From the NCBI RefSeq assembly GCF_964204865.1, contig NC_135251.1, positions 20,212,001-20,276,000 on the forward strand: 64,000 nt of DNA. The letters are read 5' to 3'. A program made the position numbers and the translations under genes. Shown piece by piece: positions 47,460 to 60,806 of this stretch (its first letter is position 1; each line of letters opens with the position of its first letter). Source of the stretch: Styela clava (taxonomy: Eukaryota; Chordata; Ascidiacea; Stolidobranchia; Styelidae). The notes under the pieces were generated by a model. The model worked only from the letters and a program-made list of their open reading frames with translations, ran no database searches and was not told where the DNA came from.

Positions 47460-48520
47460 TTTTAGTAAATTATTTAGTAAATTTAGTTGAAATACAAAAC
47501 CACTTTTTACTATGATACATATATATATATATATTTCATAAAATTATCGGAATATACGCCATGTTTGGTATTATATATGGCCAGTTCAAAACGTGCTGCT
47601 ACAATTCTGACATGATGAAATCGAATCTATATGGGTTTTTTAATTTTCTTTATTGTCAATATATCGTAATGCTGACTTTATTGAAAGTCTTCGAGAAATC
47701 GTCCATCCAAAACTTCGATTTTTCGACATTTCCAAAAGTACCCACGAGGGGACGTTAAATGTTTTTTTCCTATTTTATACTCTCCGATACTTATTTTAAG
47801 TGTATTATACGTCCAATATGGCTATATTGAAAAGTAAAAAGATCAATTATTTAGCAAATTTAGTTGAACTACAAAACCACTTTTAACTATGATACATATA
47901 TTGCCGGATGAGAACAGAAGGGGCCTAAGTCGCATTTTTGGAAAATTGACTTTTTTTTTAATATTTCGGGGTTTTGAGCCATGCTCTACAAGGTGGTGGT
48001 CTTGAAATCCTGAATTTCTCAATAATAAAAGTTTGAGCTGGACTTAGGACTAAAATATTTAAGAACAGAATGGGCCTAATGGGCCTAAGTCCAGCTAAAA
48101 ATTTTATTATTGAGAAATTCAGGATTCAGGCCTAAGTCACCTTGTTTTACCTTGCATCCCATACAAAAAATTTCAGACGTTGTTGAGAACAGAATGGGCC
48201 AAAATCCTTTATGAGGGTAAAAAGCGGGAAGGAATTGAAGCTGAAGTGCCAAAAAATATTGATTACAATAATATTCTCATCCACATCAAAATAACCAGAG
48301 CTCAGGTCTTTACTAAGTGTGAATATCTGGAAATTCAAAAATAAAAAAATTCCGAATTGATTTTTGCGTTTTTCTCAAAACTCAAAATTATGACTTAGGC
48401 CTGTTCTGTTCTCATCCGGCGATGTATATACTTTTCATAAAATTACCGGAATATACGCTATGTTTGGTATGATATTATATATGTCCAGTTCAAAACGTGC
48501 TGCTACTATTCTGACAAGCG
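47460..48520 (+). repeat. Tandem duplication split by a MITE
   Basis: The segment 47460-47620 (AATTTAGTTGAAATACAAAA... to TTCAAAACGTGCTGCTAC) recurs as 47845-47902 plus 48421-48520. The second copy is divided by the element at 47903-48420. The right parts also match the flank of the 29 kb minisatellite in reverse orientation. Confidence 0.65.
47903..48420. mobile_element. 518-bp MITE with GCCGGATGAGAACAGAA ends
   Basis: Inverted ends GCCGGATGAGAACAGAA (left) and TTCTGTTCTCATCCGGC (right). The internal motif GGGCCTAAGTC recurs on both strands. The undivided paralogue at 47511-47545 shows the uninterrupted, AT-rich target. Because the target is an AT repeat, the duplication length is ambiguous. 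Non-coding. Confidence 0.75.
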
Positions 48521-48539
48521 GAAATCAAATCTTTAAGAT

Positions 48540-48690
48540 TTCTTCGCAGCGACTGTATTTCGTCACCCCCAATCTGACACGCACCGACCGTATTTCGTCA
48601 CCCCTAACTTGACTCGACGACCCTATTTCGTCACCCCCAATTTGACACGCAACGACCGCATTTCGTCAGCCCTATTTTGACACCCCTAAT
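48540..48690 (-). repeat. Minisatellite, inverted copy of the 29 kb array
   Basis: About four units containing CGACCGTATTTCGTCACCCC, the reverse complement of the units at 28919-29400. The adjacent 48430-48540 matches 28980-29050 inverted. It is shorter than the other array. Confidence 0.75.
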
Positions 48691-48699
48691 ATGACTTCT

Positions 48700-50680
48700 G
48701 TGCTTCCACCCATGTAGGACGAAAACGCGGTACCGACACAAGGAGCACATTTTCTTTTTTATATTGATGACGTATTTTACTAGAAAGGGAAGCCGCGGGA
48801 AATCATGGCTGGCCATCGAGCATCTTTTAAGTTTTAATATTTAATTCAGATTTAGAAAAAAAATTCACAGATAACTGTTATTGTAAGAGCAATAAATCCA
48901 CATGTAGCTAAAAAAAAAAGTGTTGCCCTTATTGTTTGGCTTAGTGTGCTCGCATATTAAATTGCGGTATCGACCGATTTTATCGTGTTAGTTCATTGTC
49001 TTTGGTGGTCGGTCAAGTGGTCTTTATGCAAAGTTATGCTCACCTTCCAGGTAGCTCTGAATTTAGTGATCCGGGTCAGCGAATACGGAACACCTACTAC
49101 TTTATTTAACAACACCTTTCAATCTAAAATCTGTATGTTTTAAACCTTACTTAGGTTTTGTTTGCCGATCCTACAATAAGTTTTATATATTTCGTTTTCA
49201 TCAAATATTTTTTTTATAGTCTATTATGCTGATTATGGAGTCGAAACGAACTTGCAAGAACAGCCGAAAGAGTCTAAAACCTGGTACCCACAAGTTCATA
49301 GTAAACAACGAGTGCTATGGTAGAAGAGTCCTCTGTAATTAAGAAATCTGAAGCCTGAAATAAAGACCTAAAATCCTTCATTACCACAGCCATGTTCAAG
49401 AATCGCATAATCAACATTTTATTCCTCAATTGATTCATATTCCAGTTATATAATAACAATACTAATAATAACATAAGCATAATATACAAAAACAGAGAGG
49501 AATTACAAATCCCTTGCTAGTGGGCTTCTAAGCACTGGCTGAAGACTAGAATCCAAATTGTTTTTTTCATGAGATTGATAATTACCAATAATAATCTCCA
49601 GAAAAGCACATTTCAAAAATATGCAAGTGAAAAGACCAGCAGTTTTTGTTGTATTTTATATCTCAACAGTTGTTAGAATACAAATTTATACTGCTGTTCC
49701 GAAACTAAAGATGAACTCTTGGTAGAACTCAATAAAAAACCTTACGGAATTATTACTAAAAATATATAGGATAATGTCTATACGCCAGTAAACTTGACCA
49801 TCATATTTAGTCTGGGAATGTATTAACTGAAAGGTTCCAGATTTCCTCCTGGGTGTAATGAAAGCAGCTACATTTTTGTCATGTCAGGAAGCTAGTTTTT
49901 CTGAACATTGTGCATTTATAAAACACTGAAACCAATGCCGTTTATCAGTAACATCTAACTATCTGAAAATCAATTCAGATAGGCCGATATTACTCTGCAA
50001 ATCAGAAAGCACTGCCAACGGATACAAACATATGAGAATAATATCTCATTCTCAAACATGATAAATTAGGCAGTTTTGAGGCATAATTACTAAAAATTAA
50101 TTGACGTGAGGAGGATACAAAGATTTCGTGCCACACAAGATTTTAAAAATCTTCTTCCATCAAAAAATTCTACAATGAAGTGTCCGAATATTCGAAGTTT
50201 TAACACCATAACACAATCCCAAAATTTCATGATGGTTAATAATTTCAATGATTACCTTACGAGGATAAATTTAATTATAAACAGTAAAAACTCCATAATT
50301 TCAATTGTTTAACAAATCATAAAATGCTGATTATCGCATACAATGAGAATAATAATATGACCAATTTCACTTGAGAATAGATTGAAAAAACTTGATGTTA
50401 ATAACAGATTTAATTATTTAATCTGTAGATCACAAATAATCCAGTTTTGCATCACAACTGAGATGGTCAACAATCTACATTACTGTCTTGAATTGCTTCC
50501 GATATATATATAGTTGCACAATTTCATAGAAAATGGAATAATATTAAGATACAATGCCTAGTAATAAAATCATAATATTTCTGTAAAGTAATAGGATTCT
50601 GAATCGGCTTCCATCCGAAAAGAGATAAAAGAATATCATGGCGAGTGAAATCCCTCACTTTAAAAAACGATCAGTTGACA
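48700..50680. other. Intergenic downstream of ARP2
   Basis: AT-rich, with no exon, repeat end or RNA gene I can support. The ARP2 3' UTR must start here on the minus strand, but I found no convincing AATAAA close to the stop. Confidence 0.35.
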
Positions 50681-53600
50681 TCACTTCTTTACACCCAATT
50701 TTTCCAACACACGTGACCCCTTTTCTAGATACTCCTGCCTGCTCATCCAGAATGAATCTTTGTCTTTCATAATATCAGCCAACACAGCTCCTCCCAAGAA
50801 TACCATATGCTTTCTGCGAGGTGGATCCTCTATACGAATTTTGAATTTCTGTGAAAAACGTTTCAAATAAATTAAAAAGAATTAGGGAACTCCATATTTT
50901 TCTTTCAAAGTTGCCATTCAAAAATGGAACTAATATTCTCAGATGGACATATTTCAAATAATTAATATATTCGTAAAACTTATGTTAGTTTAGTAATTGA
51001 AAACTTTGAAGATTTTTCATCAGATCATGCTAGAAAACGTAAGAACGATAATCATAAGTGAATGTGAAACCATTCTTGTTTGTAATTTAGCTCCATAAAT
51101 CGAGGATACATAACGATGATAGTGATATATAAACATTTTGTAATAATATACCAACTATCCATGAGGTGTTTCTATATTTAATAAGATGATTAAGTGAATG
51201 AATTTTAGCGCATGGAAAACCAAATTTTGAATCTAAAGATACCCCAGCTAATTGCAAGATTAATCTCATTTCAGTCTTGAGTTGAAGCTGACATATGCAT
51301 GATACATGCAAATATCCGCATTTCGCAAAAACTTGTTTGTAAAATGTTAGTGTCAAAAACATACAACACACAAGCTACAATCAAGGCATATCCAAAATGA
51401 ATCGAATACATTCCAAAATATTTAAATTCTATTTTAAGAAATTCTTGATTTTTGGAAAAATTTAGAAATTTTCCATGTGAAGAATTTGATTCTCCACAAT
51501 TAAAATCCGATTCTCAGACTAACTAGGCTTATTTACTCAATACAACTATAAAAAAAAACGGGGCTCCCGAAGTATGCGAACCAAGATGGCGAACATCGGA
51601 ATGTAATATGTGTACTAGGTTAGGGTTAGGCCATCATTTTAGGTATAAATACTACGGGAGGCTCGGGCTAACTTCTGTAAATCAAGATCAAATTTAGAAT
51701 ATATCCCATGTTTCAAACATTTCAGAATGTATTCCATATACCGTAATAGAACCGTTTTTGGCTTTCCCAGCTACTACTCAACTACAGCAAACAAACGTTG
51801 GATGGCCTGAAAGCATACTGGTAACAGAAAGTTCTAATCAGTAAATCTTACTTCGAATACATTATATAGCGCAGTGTCGGTCGTTAAAAAGGTGATCCAA
51901 CAAAGAATGAAGTATATATAACAATACTTAAAAAAGACCAACTGGATGGATTTCAAACAATCCATATCACTATACCCTGAAGAAAGTCAATTGGAACAAA
52001 TTTAGTCCTAATGGCCAAGGGGATAGACGTCGAGCAATGAAAGAGAGAAATGAAAACGACCATTAACTACTATATAGTAATTATATGGTTTTAAATATAT
52101 TTTCATCACTGCAAATGGTAATACTACAAAAGGCCATCACCCTCCCTTTGATAAACAAAAAGCATATTAAAAGTACATAATCGCAATAAAATATAATGAC
52201 AATTCTGTGCCCTATACGTGTTCAATAGTTTTGAAGTGTTTATAAGTGTACCTATTTATTAAAAAAGTATTCTATACTTCAAAATGATAATGGGTAACCG
52301 ATCTAGATACAACGAAAAACTAGCTTGGCTTCAGAACGAATTGGCTACAGTCAGCGGCCAAACAATTGGCCTCCGTGATGCATAATAATGAGCAATGAAA
52401 TAGCTAATGTAAACCCGGTGTAACTTTACAACCTGCTCCAAATTCGTTCTCATGTATCTATGAGATCCAGGATCTTTATCTGAAGCAATGATGGGATCGA
52501 TCGACCTATGTTGAAACTGACTATCAGTGCCAGCATAATCATCAATTTTAGCAATATCACTATGAAATTAGTACAGTTTCAGGAGCCAATGCTCCCACTT
52601 CCCAAAGTGGCTTTTGGGTAAAATTCAAAACCCGTACTTCAAGATTGATATATAGAAAAAAATACACATTTGAACTAAAGCGGTCAATACATTTTTGAAG
52701 TTACGTTAAAACAAGTTGAATTTTCGTTGATATCTGATCGGTGAAATTTAAAAAATAAACTTATCTACTTCAAACCTAGGACTTATTTAGTTGTGCAAAA
52801 AATATGAACGAGCCATCGCGTGTAGTTGATGAATAAGAAAACAAGGTTAGTAATAGTGAAGATTGAAAGTTGTTGAATAATTACAAATACTTACATCACA
52901 AACAGAACAATAAAGCCTCATGCAAAGCAACAAACGACAACACCGCATAACCAAACAAAGCCACAAAAACCCAAACGAAGCCTTACCCGATTCTAGTAGT
53001 AGAGCGACGAAAATAATTGCAGTGAGAAGAACAGAAAAGTAAATAAAACAAAAATAAGGACAGTGATTAGTAACCCATCCAACATAGCATACATAAAGGT
53101 AATAGATAATGCAAATGTGCACAAGGCATTTGAACATAGGAATGGTTTAACTTAAAGAGTTCATGCAAACATATATAAATGCACCTTTAGTTCATAGGGT
53201 TGACATTTTAGTAATACTTACAAAGTATTTAAATAATAGACCGTCAGATAGTATTATAAAAAGAAATTGAACCAATATAGCAAAACTATAGAATTTATTT
53301 ACATTAGTTTGAATAACTTGGGCATCTAGTTTTCAAGCATGAAACAAACAGTCTACTGTGTGGGAGCACGTATAGTCTGTTCTTAAGGTGATATAAAAAA
53401 ATTGTACATTGATTGCAATAGTTTATGAAGTACCAGAGCGTTGTTTTGTAATTTTGACAAAAAAGTTATCTTACAAATCTCAGTTCAGTGCTAAAAAATA
53501 TTTGTGATATGTCTGTGATATTGATTTATTCAGAATCTATGAAAAATTTTAAAAACTACAAAATTATTTCTGTGCTGATCTTTATCCATATTTTCAGATA

Positions 53601-56600
53601 ATTCATTAACAACTGCTCAATGCAGCATAATCTAATTAGACTTAGCAAATTAATAGTCAATGATGGATCGGTGGTACTTTGAAATTGCAATGCTTATTTT
53701 TCATGCATCAAAATGATTACTTTCAATTCTAAGAAGATGAAAGGATAGTCTGCTATCAACAACTCTTTTCATTAACATTGTTTTGCACAACATTTTGACA
53801 ATGTTGTACTAAATATTTTTTCAAGGTTATTACACTGTCATGTGTATTTTAGAATTGATATTTTTTTACATTTATGTTAGGCATAAAAACCAGACTAGGA
53901 AAAATGGGACTATTTTTCCTAAACAACAATAAACACCTTCGTAACAGTAATCAACAACAACATTGAAGCATATGTGAGTAGAGCATAATTAAAAAAAATA
54001 ATCTCACCGATAATTTGGATGTATCACCCTTCAGCACTCCTTGTAAATACAATTGTTTGATTTCTCTCTCCATTCTAGATGGTAGGCCTGCAAACATGGT
54101 AGTTCCACCAGACAAGACAATATGCTTGTAGAATTCAGACCTATAATTAAGAATGTTTATTCAGATAAATTCCATTTTTATTTTAAATAAATTCACCATT
54201 ATTGCACCCTATCATGATTTTGTTTTGAAAAAAAAAAATCAAATTAAAATGTTTTGAAAGTTGTAATAACATGAAGAGAGGAATTCTGGAATAAAAAAGT
54301 TACATGCCTGGTGTCAATATCAGCAGCCTGAATAGCTTTGTACAGCATTTCTCCCACACCCACAGCATCTACATTAATGAGATGGGGTTGGAAAAGTACT
54401 TCTGCTGCTTCAAAACGTTCACCACCAACTTTGATAATCCGACCATCAGGCAGCTGTGAATTGAAATCGAAATAAATAGAATAAAATAATATTTAAATGA
54501 TTACCCTAACTATAAATTTTTTAAAAGCGTTAATTAAAGAATATTGAAACAACCATTTGGGAAAGAGTAAATGAAAAGGAAATATGAGCAACTATATTTG
54601 AATATCAGGTATTAAGATCTATATAACTGTATAAAAAAACTGCAGAGAAAACCTAGAATACCATATGTACATGTGGGAGAATCCATGAATATTCGGCATT
54701 TTGAGATTCACTTTTAAAGTATCAAATCCATTACATTTCAATCAGAGCTACATCACATTAAAATCAAGAACCATAAACTAAGAGGGAAACTAACATTAAG
54801 AGTATGTTAATGCTCTTTGCTCTTGAGAAGTTTAGCATTTAAATATTAATATATAACTTACCTTATATGATTCAACCAATACAGTGGTCTCTGTTGCAAG
54901 CTTTTGTTCTTGTTCAATGTCATACCTGAAAATAAGAGAGAACGATAGAAGAAATAGCTCATAATAAAAAGTTTGATTTGTGATCACTTTATTCTGAAAC
55001 AGAAGCAAGCGGTTAATTATCACAAGACCAAATACAAAAAATTCAACAACTTTCAAAACATGTTGCAAATTTCTACTAGTAGGCTATAAGTTAACACAAA
55101 AATAAATGACTTACGCAACATAACACAATTTTTCTTTCATCATTCGAACTGTTTCAAAATCCGCTGAATGGTTGAATGCATACCCACGTAGTAAAAGTAA
55201 CTGAAAAGATGAACATTATTCAAGGATTAGAAATCATTGGATCAATTTGGATGATAATATTGTTTTCTGATATAATTAACAAAAGTCCTGGAATTTGTCA
55301 TGAACTGCAACTTTTTATAACAGATATAGCATTAGCAAGTAAATACCCAATGGCAATCAAAGAGACTGAGGACAAGTCCCTCATAAAAAAATTCTTTTAA
55401 AAAAAACTTCTCTAACTCCACTCCACCAGATTATTGATAGGAAACAGCGTTGGCAATTACATGTTTGGCCTACCTTGATCAAATATCTAGTAATATCCCT
55501 TCCAGCCACATCCAATCTTCTAGTTAAATGAGGAAGTGCGAATCCTTCATACACAGGACAAATGTGTGTCACACCATCCCCAGAGTCAACAACAATACCG
55601 GTTAGAAGACCTTGAAATAGAAATGATTTGGTGAGTGAAAACGTTCACGAGTTTTAAATTTCAAAACTGTGTAATATAACGTCACCACAAAATTGAAGTT
55701 TATGATACTGAAAACTCATATTTTATTCCCGAACAAAAAATCAGGGTTCAAAATAATAATATAATTCATTCACATTCACATCACATTCATTTTGGTACCT
55801 TCCTAAAAATAAGATACAGCCTCCGTTGTAAAAATAAAATTGAACAAACTAGAAAATAAAATAGAAATACCTTGTGCATATAAAGTAAGAACTGCTTGAA
55901 TTGCGATATACACTCCTTGAAATTGATACTTTTCAAACATTACCTACAAAAAAAATTAATTATAAGTGTAAAGCCAGGTAAGACATTAATCAAATAAACA
56001 ATCATATCATTTCCATTCATCCATTATGCTCAACATCAAACTGTAAAGGACATATTTGTTATTCTACAAACTACATACAATCGGAATTTCCCTATTCATC
56101 ATTGCATGTATTATTTTAAATATAAAAAGGAAATTGTTTCAGATCTTAGAAACCCCCGTCATTTCCTCCCCTAACGTTATTATAATTAGCCAAAACATTA
56201 TGACACAACCTACGTATAAAACTTTGATACAAACCTCTAAAATTTTCTCCCTATTTTTGCTTGGATTCATCGGTGGTTCCGTAAGCAGAACTTTACAATT
56301 TCTTGAATAGAAGGTAATAAACATGTTTATGCATTACTTTATAAGACTGGCATAAGTGATTGTTGTATTACAATATTACAAAATTAAAAAGAACTATCAA
56401 TTTTGCTCCTAAAAACTCTAAAAAATAATTTGAATTTTATGAAATCATGAAATCCAAAGTAATTTTTTTTAACATTGATATTATCTCTTTACAACCAAAT
56501 TTATGTGAAATTAGGATTATACTTACGATGGATCAATGTCAAGTTTTTCTGGACCAAAAGTATAGTCCCACAAATGTATCATGTCTTCCCAATTCCGAAC

Positions 56601-59600
56601 AATACCATTTTCCATTGGATAATTCACTTCTAACATGGAACGTAATAAACTTGCATCATCGCCAACCATTAAATCCTGTCAATATTATTACAAATTATGT
56701 AGTTGATTAAAATATATTGAGAAGAACATATAAATTAGATGCAAAATTGTAGATCTCAATTGAAATGATAACATAAGTAAATTTTAAATGATTCTACATT
56801 AAAATGATTGTAAATTCATATTTATGAAACAACTAAATTTAACACATAATGAGCAGTATAATAAATTAAGCTTTATGATATCTTGCCATCAGTTGCAGGT
56901 TTGAGAATCAGTTTGTATTTAAATGAATTTACTCCGTTGCAATAGCATATTTAATAAATAATATTATAAATAAGATGTAAGATCAATTTAACCTAACAAG
57001 CTCGAACGTAACCTGCAGTATATACATAATGTTCACATAATAACTGACATAATGTTCACATAACAACCAGCAACCAAATTTATCTTGGTGTGGCAGACCT
57101 TATGGGGGTCCTCATATCAATTAACAATACTGATTTAAGTCTTGCAACTGTTTATGTTAGAATAAATCCATAGTAACATAACAATGAAATTTTCCAGCTG
57201 AACAATTTATCAATTGATTGGTGGTAAAATACTCATGTCATAACAACTATACACATTAACAAAAAAATAGGCAAAGTTACTGAACTTCTGAATTACCTTG
57301 ACTTCGATGTCATTTACTTTAGTTGTTGAACGAATTATCGGCCTTCCTACTAAAGCAGGGAAAATATGTGCTGGGAAGTTTGAGCCTGCAAATCCACACT
57401 TGACAAACTGTTAATACAAGTAATATAAAGTTTAAACAATAATAAATTGCAATATACAGAACAGATATATGTGGTGTGAACAAACAGGAATAACTAATAT
57501 TCCAAATAAATTTTCATAGTATTCTGGATTCCGAGTTAGGATATTTATCAAAATCTAATATTGTTGAGAATGTTAAAGAGGTAAGGGTATGTCGTAGTGT
57601 AAAGCAACAGAAAACTATGACAGATAAAAATTCAATAACAGCAGTAAGATGGATAAACAATCTGACAATGGAACAGACATATCTGGCAATACTGTACATC
57701 AGAAATACCATAATACCGTGGGGCACACTAATCAAATTCCAAGTATGTCCCATCATTTGGTTCAATAAAACAAACACTAGAGCTCGACCGATATATCGGC
57801 CAACCGATATATCGGGCCGATATTGCGTGTTTGCCGATATATCATATCGGCCCAACCGGCCGATATATCTGGCCGATATATATCAGCGTTAGTCGCTTTT
57901 CCACGTTCTAAAAAATGAGTATTTTTCCCCGGGAAATATCTGCGGCCGAGCGTTTTCCTTTTTTACGCTTCTCTCATTTTGCCTTTCAATGAACAGAGAG
58001 TTCTCTTCTATATTTCTCTCTTCGTGCGGCGCAAAATCCTCGCCTTCGAATATCTTGCGTCCCCACTAGGCTTGCACGTAATCGACAAAAATCAATTACG
58101 GAAAAATTGATTACGTAATGACCCCGTAATTGCGATATTTTTTTCACACGTTTAAACCTATCATAAAAACCATTCGAATCCACTTCTTTTCCGAATGGGA
58201 CATCGAAGTTTGGTTTTCAAATTACCGACAGTACTACACGCCGGCGACAGATGTTAAAGACAAATACCAAGGAGTGAATTCAAATTAAATTTATTCTGAT
58301 CTTTATCTTGTTTAATTGTGTTGGCTTTGATTTTCCTTTATCACGTTCGCAAATTAACCGTCCCAATTTTATGCGATCAATTTTATCATTACCGATAATG
58401 GTATACGGATATTTATGAAACGATAGTTGCCTTTTTTAAAATCGACTTTCGTATTGAATAAAAATTTCGGGTTTCTAAGTTATTAATCAACGACAAGCGT
58501 ATTTTCTCATTTGATTATACCTGCGCTTGCCTCGCGACGAAGACTTGTTATTGCTCCGTTTTTATACATTATCCGACTTTGCTACCTAGTTAGCATTTTA
58601 TAATAATTATTGATGCTGAATTATTGACGATATTCCGATTACCAAGCTTCATTTTATATCAAATCATTTCGCGGCCTAAATGTTATAACATCATTTGCGA
58701 TAAATTTAAATCAAATAATAATTATTTAGCCGGCGATAAATTCTTACCCGTAACTTGTTGTTTATTAATGCTAATAAATTCTATTTTGTTTTTTAATGCG
58801 CTGTGATTTGTATTTATAAAAGTGATTGAGTCGGGAAAAGAAAGTAGCCTAGCCTCCTCTCCTTTTAAGCGCTTATAGCGGCGGTAAAATTCGTTTCATG
58901 TCTGTTTCACGGAGAGAAAGAAAAATACGCCTTCCGGAATTACAATCAACTATCACACATTCTTATTTATCATTATCAGTGCCGAATAAAAAAGATACCA
59001 AATCGTGAAGACAAAAAAGTCTGTCGGTGCTAATTGCGTTACGGTGACAACGCTTATAATAATATCGTTTTGACCGTGAAACCAAACGCTCAAACGGGGT
59101 GGCAACGCGTCATGCCGGCTCAAAACGGCTGCGAATACCGGAACTCTAACTTCTTCTACTTGTTAAACTTTGATTTTTTACAATCGACGGAATTGGCTGC
59201 TTGGAAGGAGCACGTTTCAAACGCGAAAGCGCTCGACCAATAATTACGACTTTACGTAATTGTAACTTCCCTTCCGTAACTCCAAACAATTCCGTAAATT
59301 ACGTGCAAGCCTACTCCCACCTACTACTGTATGGATCAAAATGGACTTCTATAAGCTTTTTACTGACTGCCTTTTTTCTCTTGTGCATTAATGTGTGTTC
59401 TTATTATTTGCTGCGAAACTTTTATTAATGATGCAAGCACTGTGTAGGACTGCTTTATTTTTCAACATAAACTTTTGATTGACTGAAACTGAATGTTTCT
59501 TTCTATTTGTATTTACTGCGGGTTCGAGTTCTAGATATCGGTATGTCAATATCGGTTATCGGTCACTAGTTGGCCGATATATCGTTATCGGTATCGGTGC

Positions 59601-60806
59601 CAAAAAGTGATATCGGTCGAGCTCTAACAAACACACCATGTGTCTCATAAACTAGGGGCATCTTGCACGACGGCGGATGCGTCATATAGCGCAATGCTTG
59701 TCCTGATAATAATCTAAATTAATCGTGGCCATCATGTGACCAAAATTGTTGATTTTCGCTTAAAATTCTATAATGCCACGATAGAAAATTTTTGGGTCTC
59801 GTGTAGTTTCGTACTTCTACTTACATACTTCTAGTAGGCGTAGCATAACATTTTTTGACATGTCAACCCTAACCCCCACCTGACTATGCCCTCCAAAAAT
59901 TATGTTATTACGACATCACAATCACATCATAGAGCTTGCCAAATACACGTACAATAGCACGAAATTGCATCGGCGCTGACGATAAATGAATGACTAACGT
60001 CAGCGATCTCTTTCTTATATAGGGATTGTTGCGACAAAAAAACAAGAGAAATAGCTGTTTGATTTCAGGTGCTTGTCTGCGCGTCTTGGATGACAGTTTG
60101 AATAGTTTCAAGCTCTATTATGTCACTGTGATGTCGTAATGACGTAATTTTTGGACGGCGTAGTCACGTGGAGGTTAGGATCGACACATGGAAAATTTGT
60201 TAGGCTACGCCCACTTGAAGTATGTTAGGTACGAAACTACATGAAAACCAAATATTTTCTTTTGGTGAATCGAATCATTTTTTCCCCCTGAGCAATTCAA
60301 TTATGACGTCTTTAGATTGCGCTTCTTTGTAGTTTTTTGCGCAACTTCATTTTACTGTATTTTTGCCGATATTGAGGGACAACAATATCCAGACGTCTCC
60401 TAAAGGAGGGGTGTTTCTTCATCGACAAAATGGGATTCTCCAAAATGAGACAATGTTATCGATTTATAGAATGTGCCGTACTGTAATACTATAGAGGTAG
60501 GCTATAACATGTGTTTTATTACAGTAGCCTACAGAAGGGGAATGTTAAAAAATTGGTAATAAGTAATAGGCTATATACGGTAATGAATGGATGTTTGAAT
60601 GAGTCAGGCAGTGGGTGATCCGAGGGTCATCACAGCATCAGACAGTCAAAACTGAGGCCTGCAGTAAAGTGATCAAGCAAACAAACATACTTGGCATAGG
60701 CTAGTCAGCTAGTATTGCTATAAGTCACGGAATGTTAACTATTAATAATGAAACTCACCCCAGTTCCGTTGTCGCAAACAACGACCTTTCGGCCTGCGGA
60801 ATCCAT
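50681..60806 (-). CDS. ARP2: Actin-related protein 2 (ARP2), 11 exons, 393 aa
   Basis: Exons in transcript order are 60759-60806, 57297-57407, 56527-56675, 56235-56301, 55871-55943, 55474-55610, 55115-55200, 54862-54925, 54308-54453, 54008-54140 and 50681-50848. They sum to 1182 nt with continuous phase. ARP2 and ARP3 form the nucleating core of the Arp2/3 complex, which starts branched actin filaments in the cytoplasm. Landmarks: [16 protein letters not shown] and [12 protein letters not shown] (first phosphate loop), [16 protein letters not shown] (second loop), [36 protein letters not shown], and [20 protein letters not shown]. Length matches the family (394 in humans). Intron 9 has a GC donor (AG|GCATGT); the nearby GT would bring in a stop. 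Introns 1 and 10 are longest, and intron 1 holds several transposons. The frame is intact throughout. Confidence 0.97.
51560..51667. mobile_element. Short palindromic-end repeat in ARP2 intron 10
   Basis: About 108 bases bounded by GGGGCTCCCGAAGTAT and ATACTACGGGAGGCTC, with CCAAGATGGCGAACATCGG and GGTTAGGGTTAGG inside. Pieces resembling the interior occur at 20570-20640 and 62650-62720. Probably a small MITE. Confidence 0.5.
57778..59626. mobile_element. 1849-bp non-autonomous hAT element in ARP2 intron 1
   Basis: Ends TAGAGCTCGACCGATAT and ATATCGGTCGAGCTCTA with a perfect 8-base duplication ACAAACAC (57770-57777 and 59627-59634). The subterminal parts are dense in CCGATATATCGG-type palindromes. 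No transposase frame is present. A second element sits inside it. Confidence 0.9.
58067..59313. mobile_element. 1247-bp element nested in the intron-1 hAT
   Basis: Ends TAGGCTTGCACGTAAT and ATTACGTGCAAGCCTA. The subterminal repeats CGTAATTNCG and TTACGTAAT occur near both ends. The flanks GTCCCCAC and CTCCCACC are only a rough match, so the duplication is decayed or misread. Only short ORFs occur inside. Confidence 0.75.
59789..60252. mobile_element. 464-bp foldback element, arms about 150 b, ARP2 intron 1
   Basis: The left half (GTGTAGTTTCGTAC, GGCGTAGCATAACA, CGACATCACA) is repeated inverted in the right half (TGTGATGTCG, TTGTTAGGCTACGCC, GTACGAAACTACAT). The whole element could fold into one long hairpin with a loop of about 150 bases. 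Non-coding. Confidence 0.75.

Noticed and set aside
52847..53137. Hydrophobic 96-codon minus-strand ORF
   Set aside because: Inside ARP2 intron 10, AT-rich composition, no homologue recognised.
56056..56710. Plus-strand ORFs over ARP2 exons 3 and 4
   Set aside because: Antisense shadows of ARP2 coding sequence.
57617..57892. 91-codon plus-strand ORF
   Set aside because: Crosses the border of the intron-1 hAT element and runs into its palindromic repeats.
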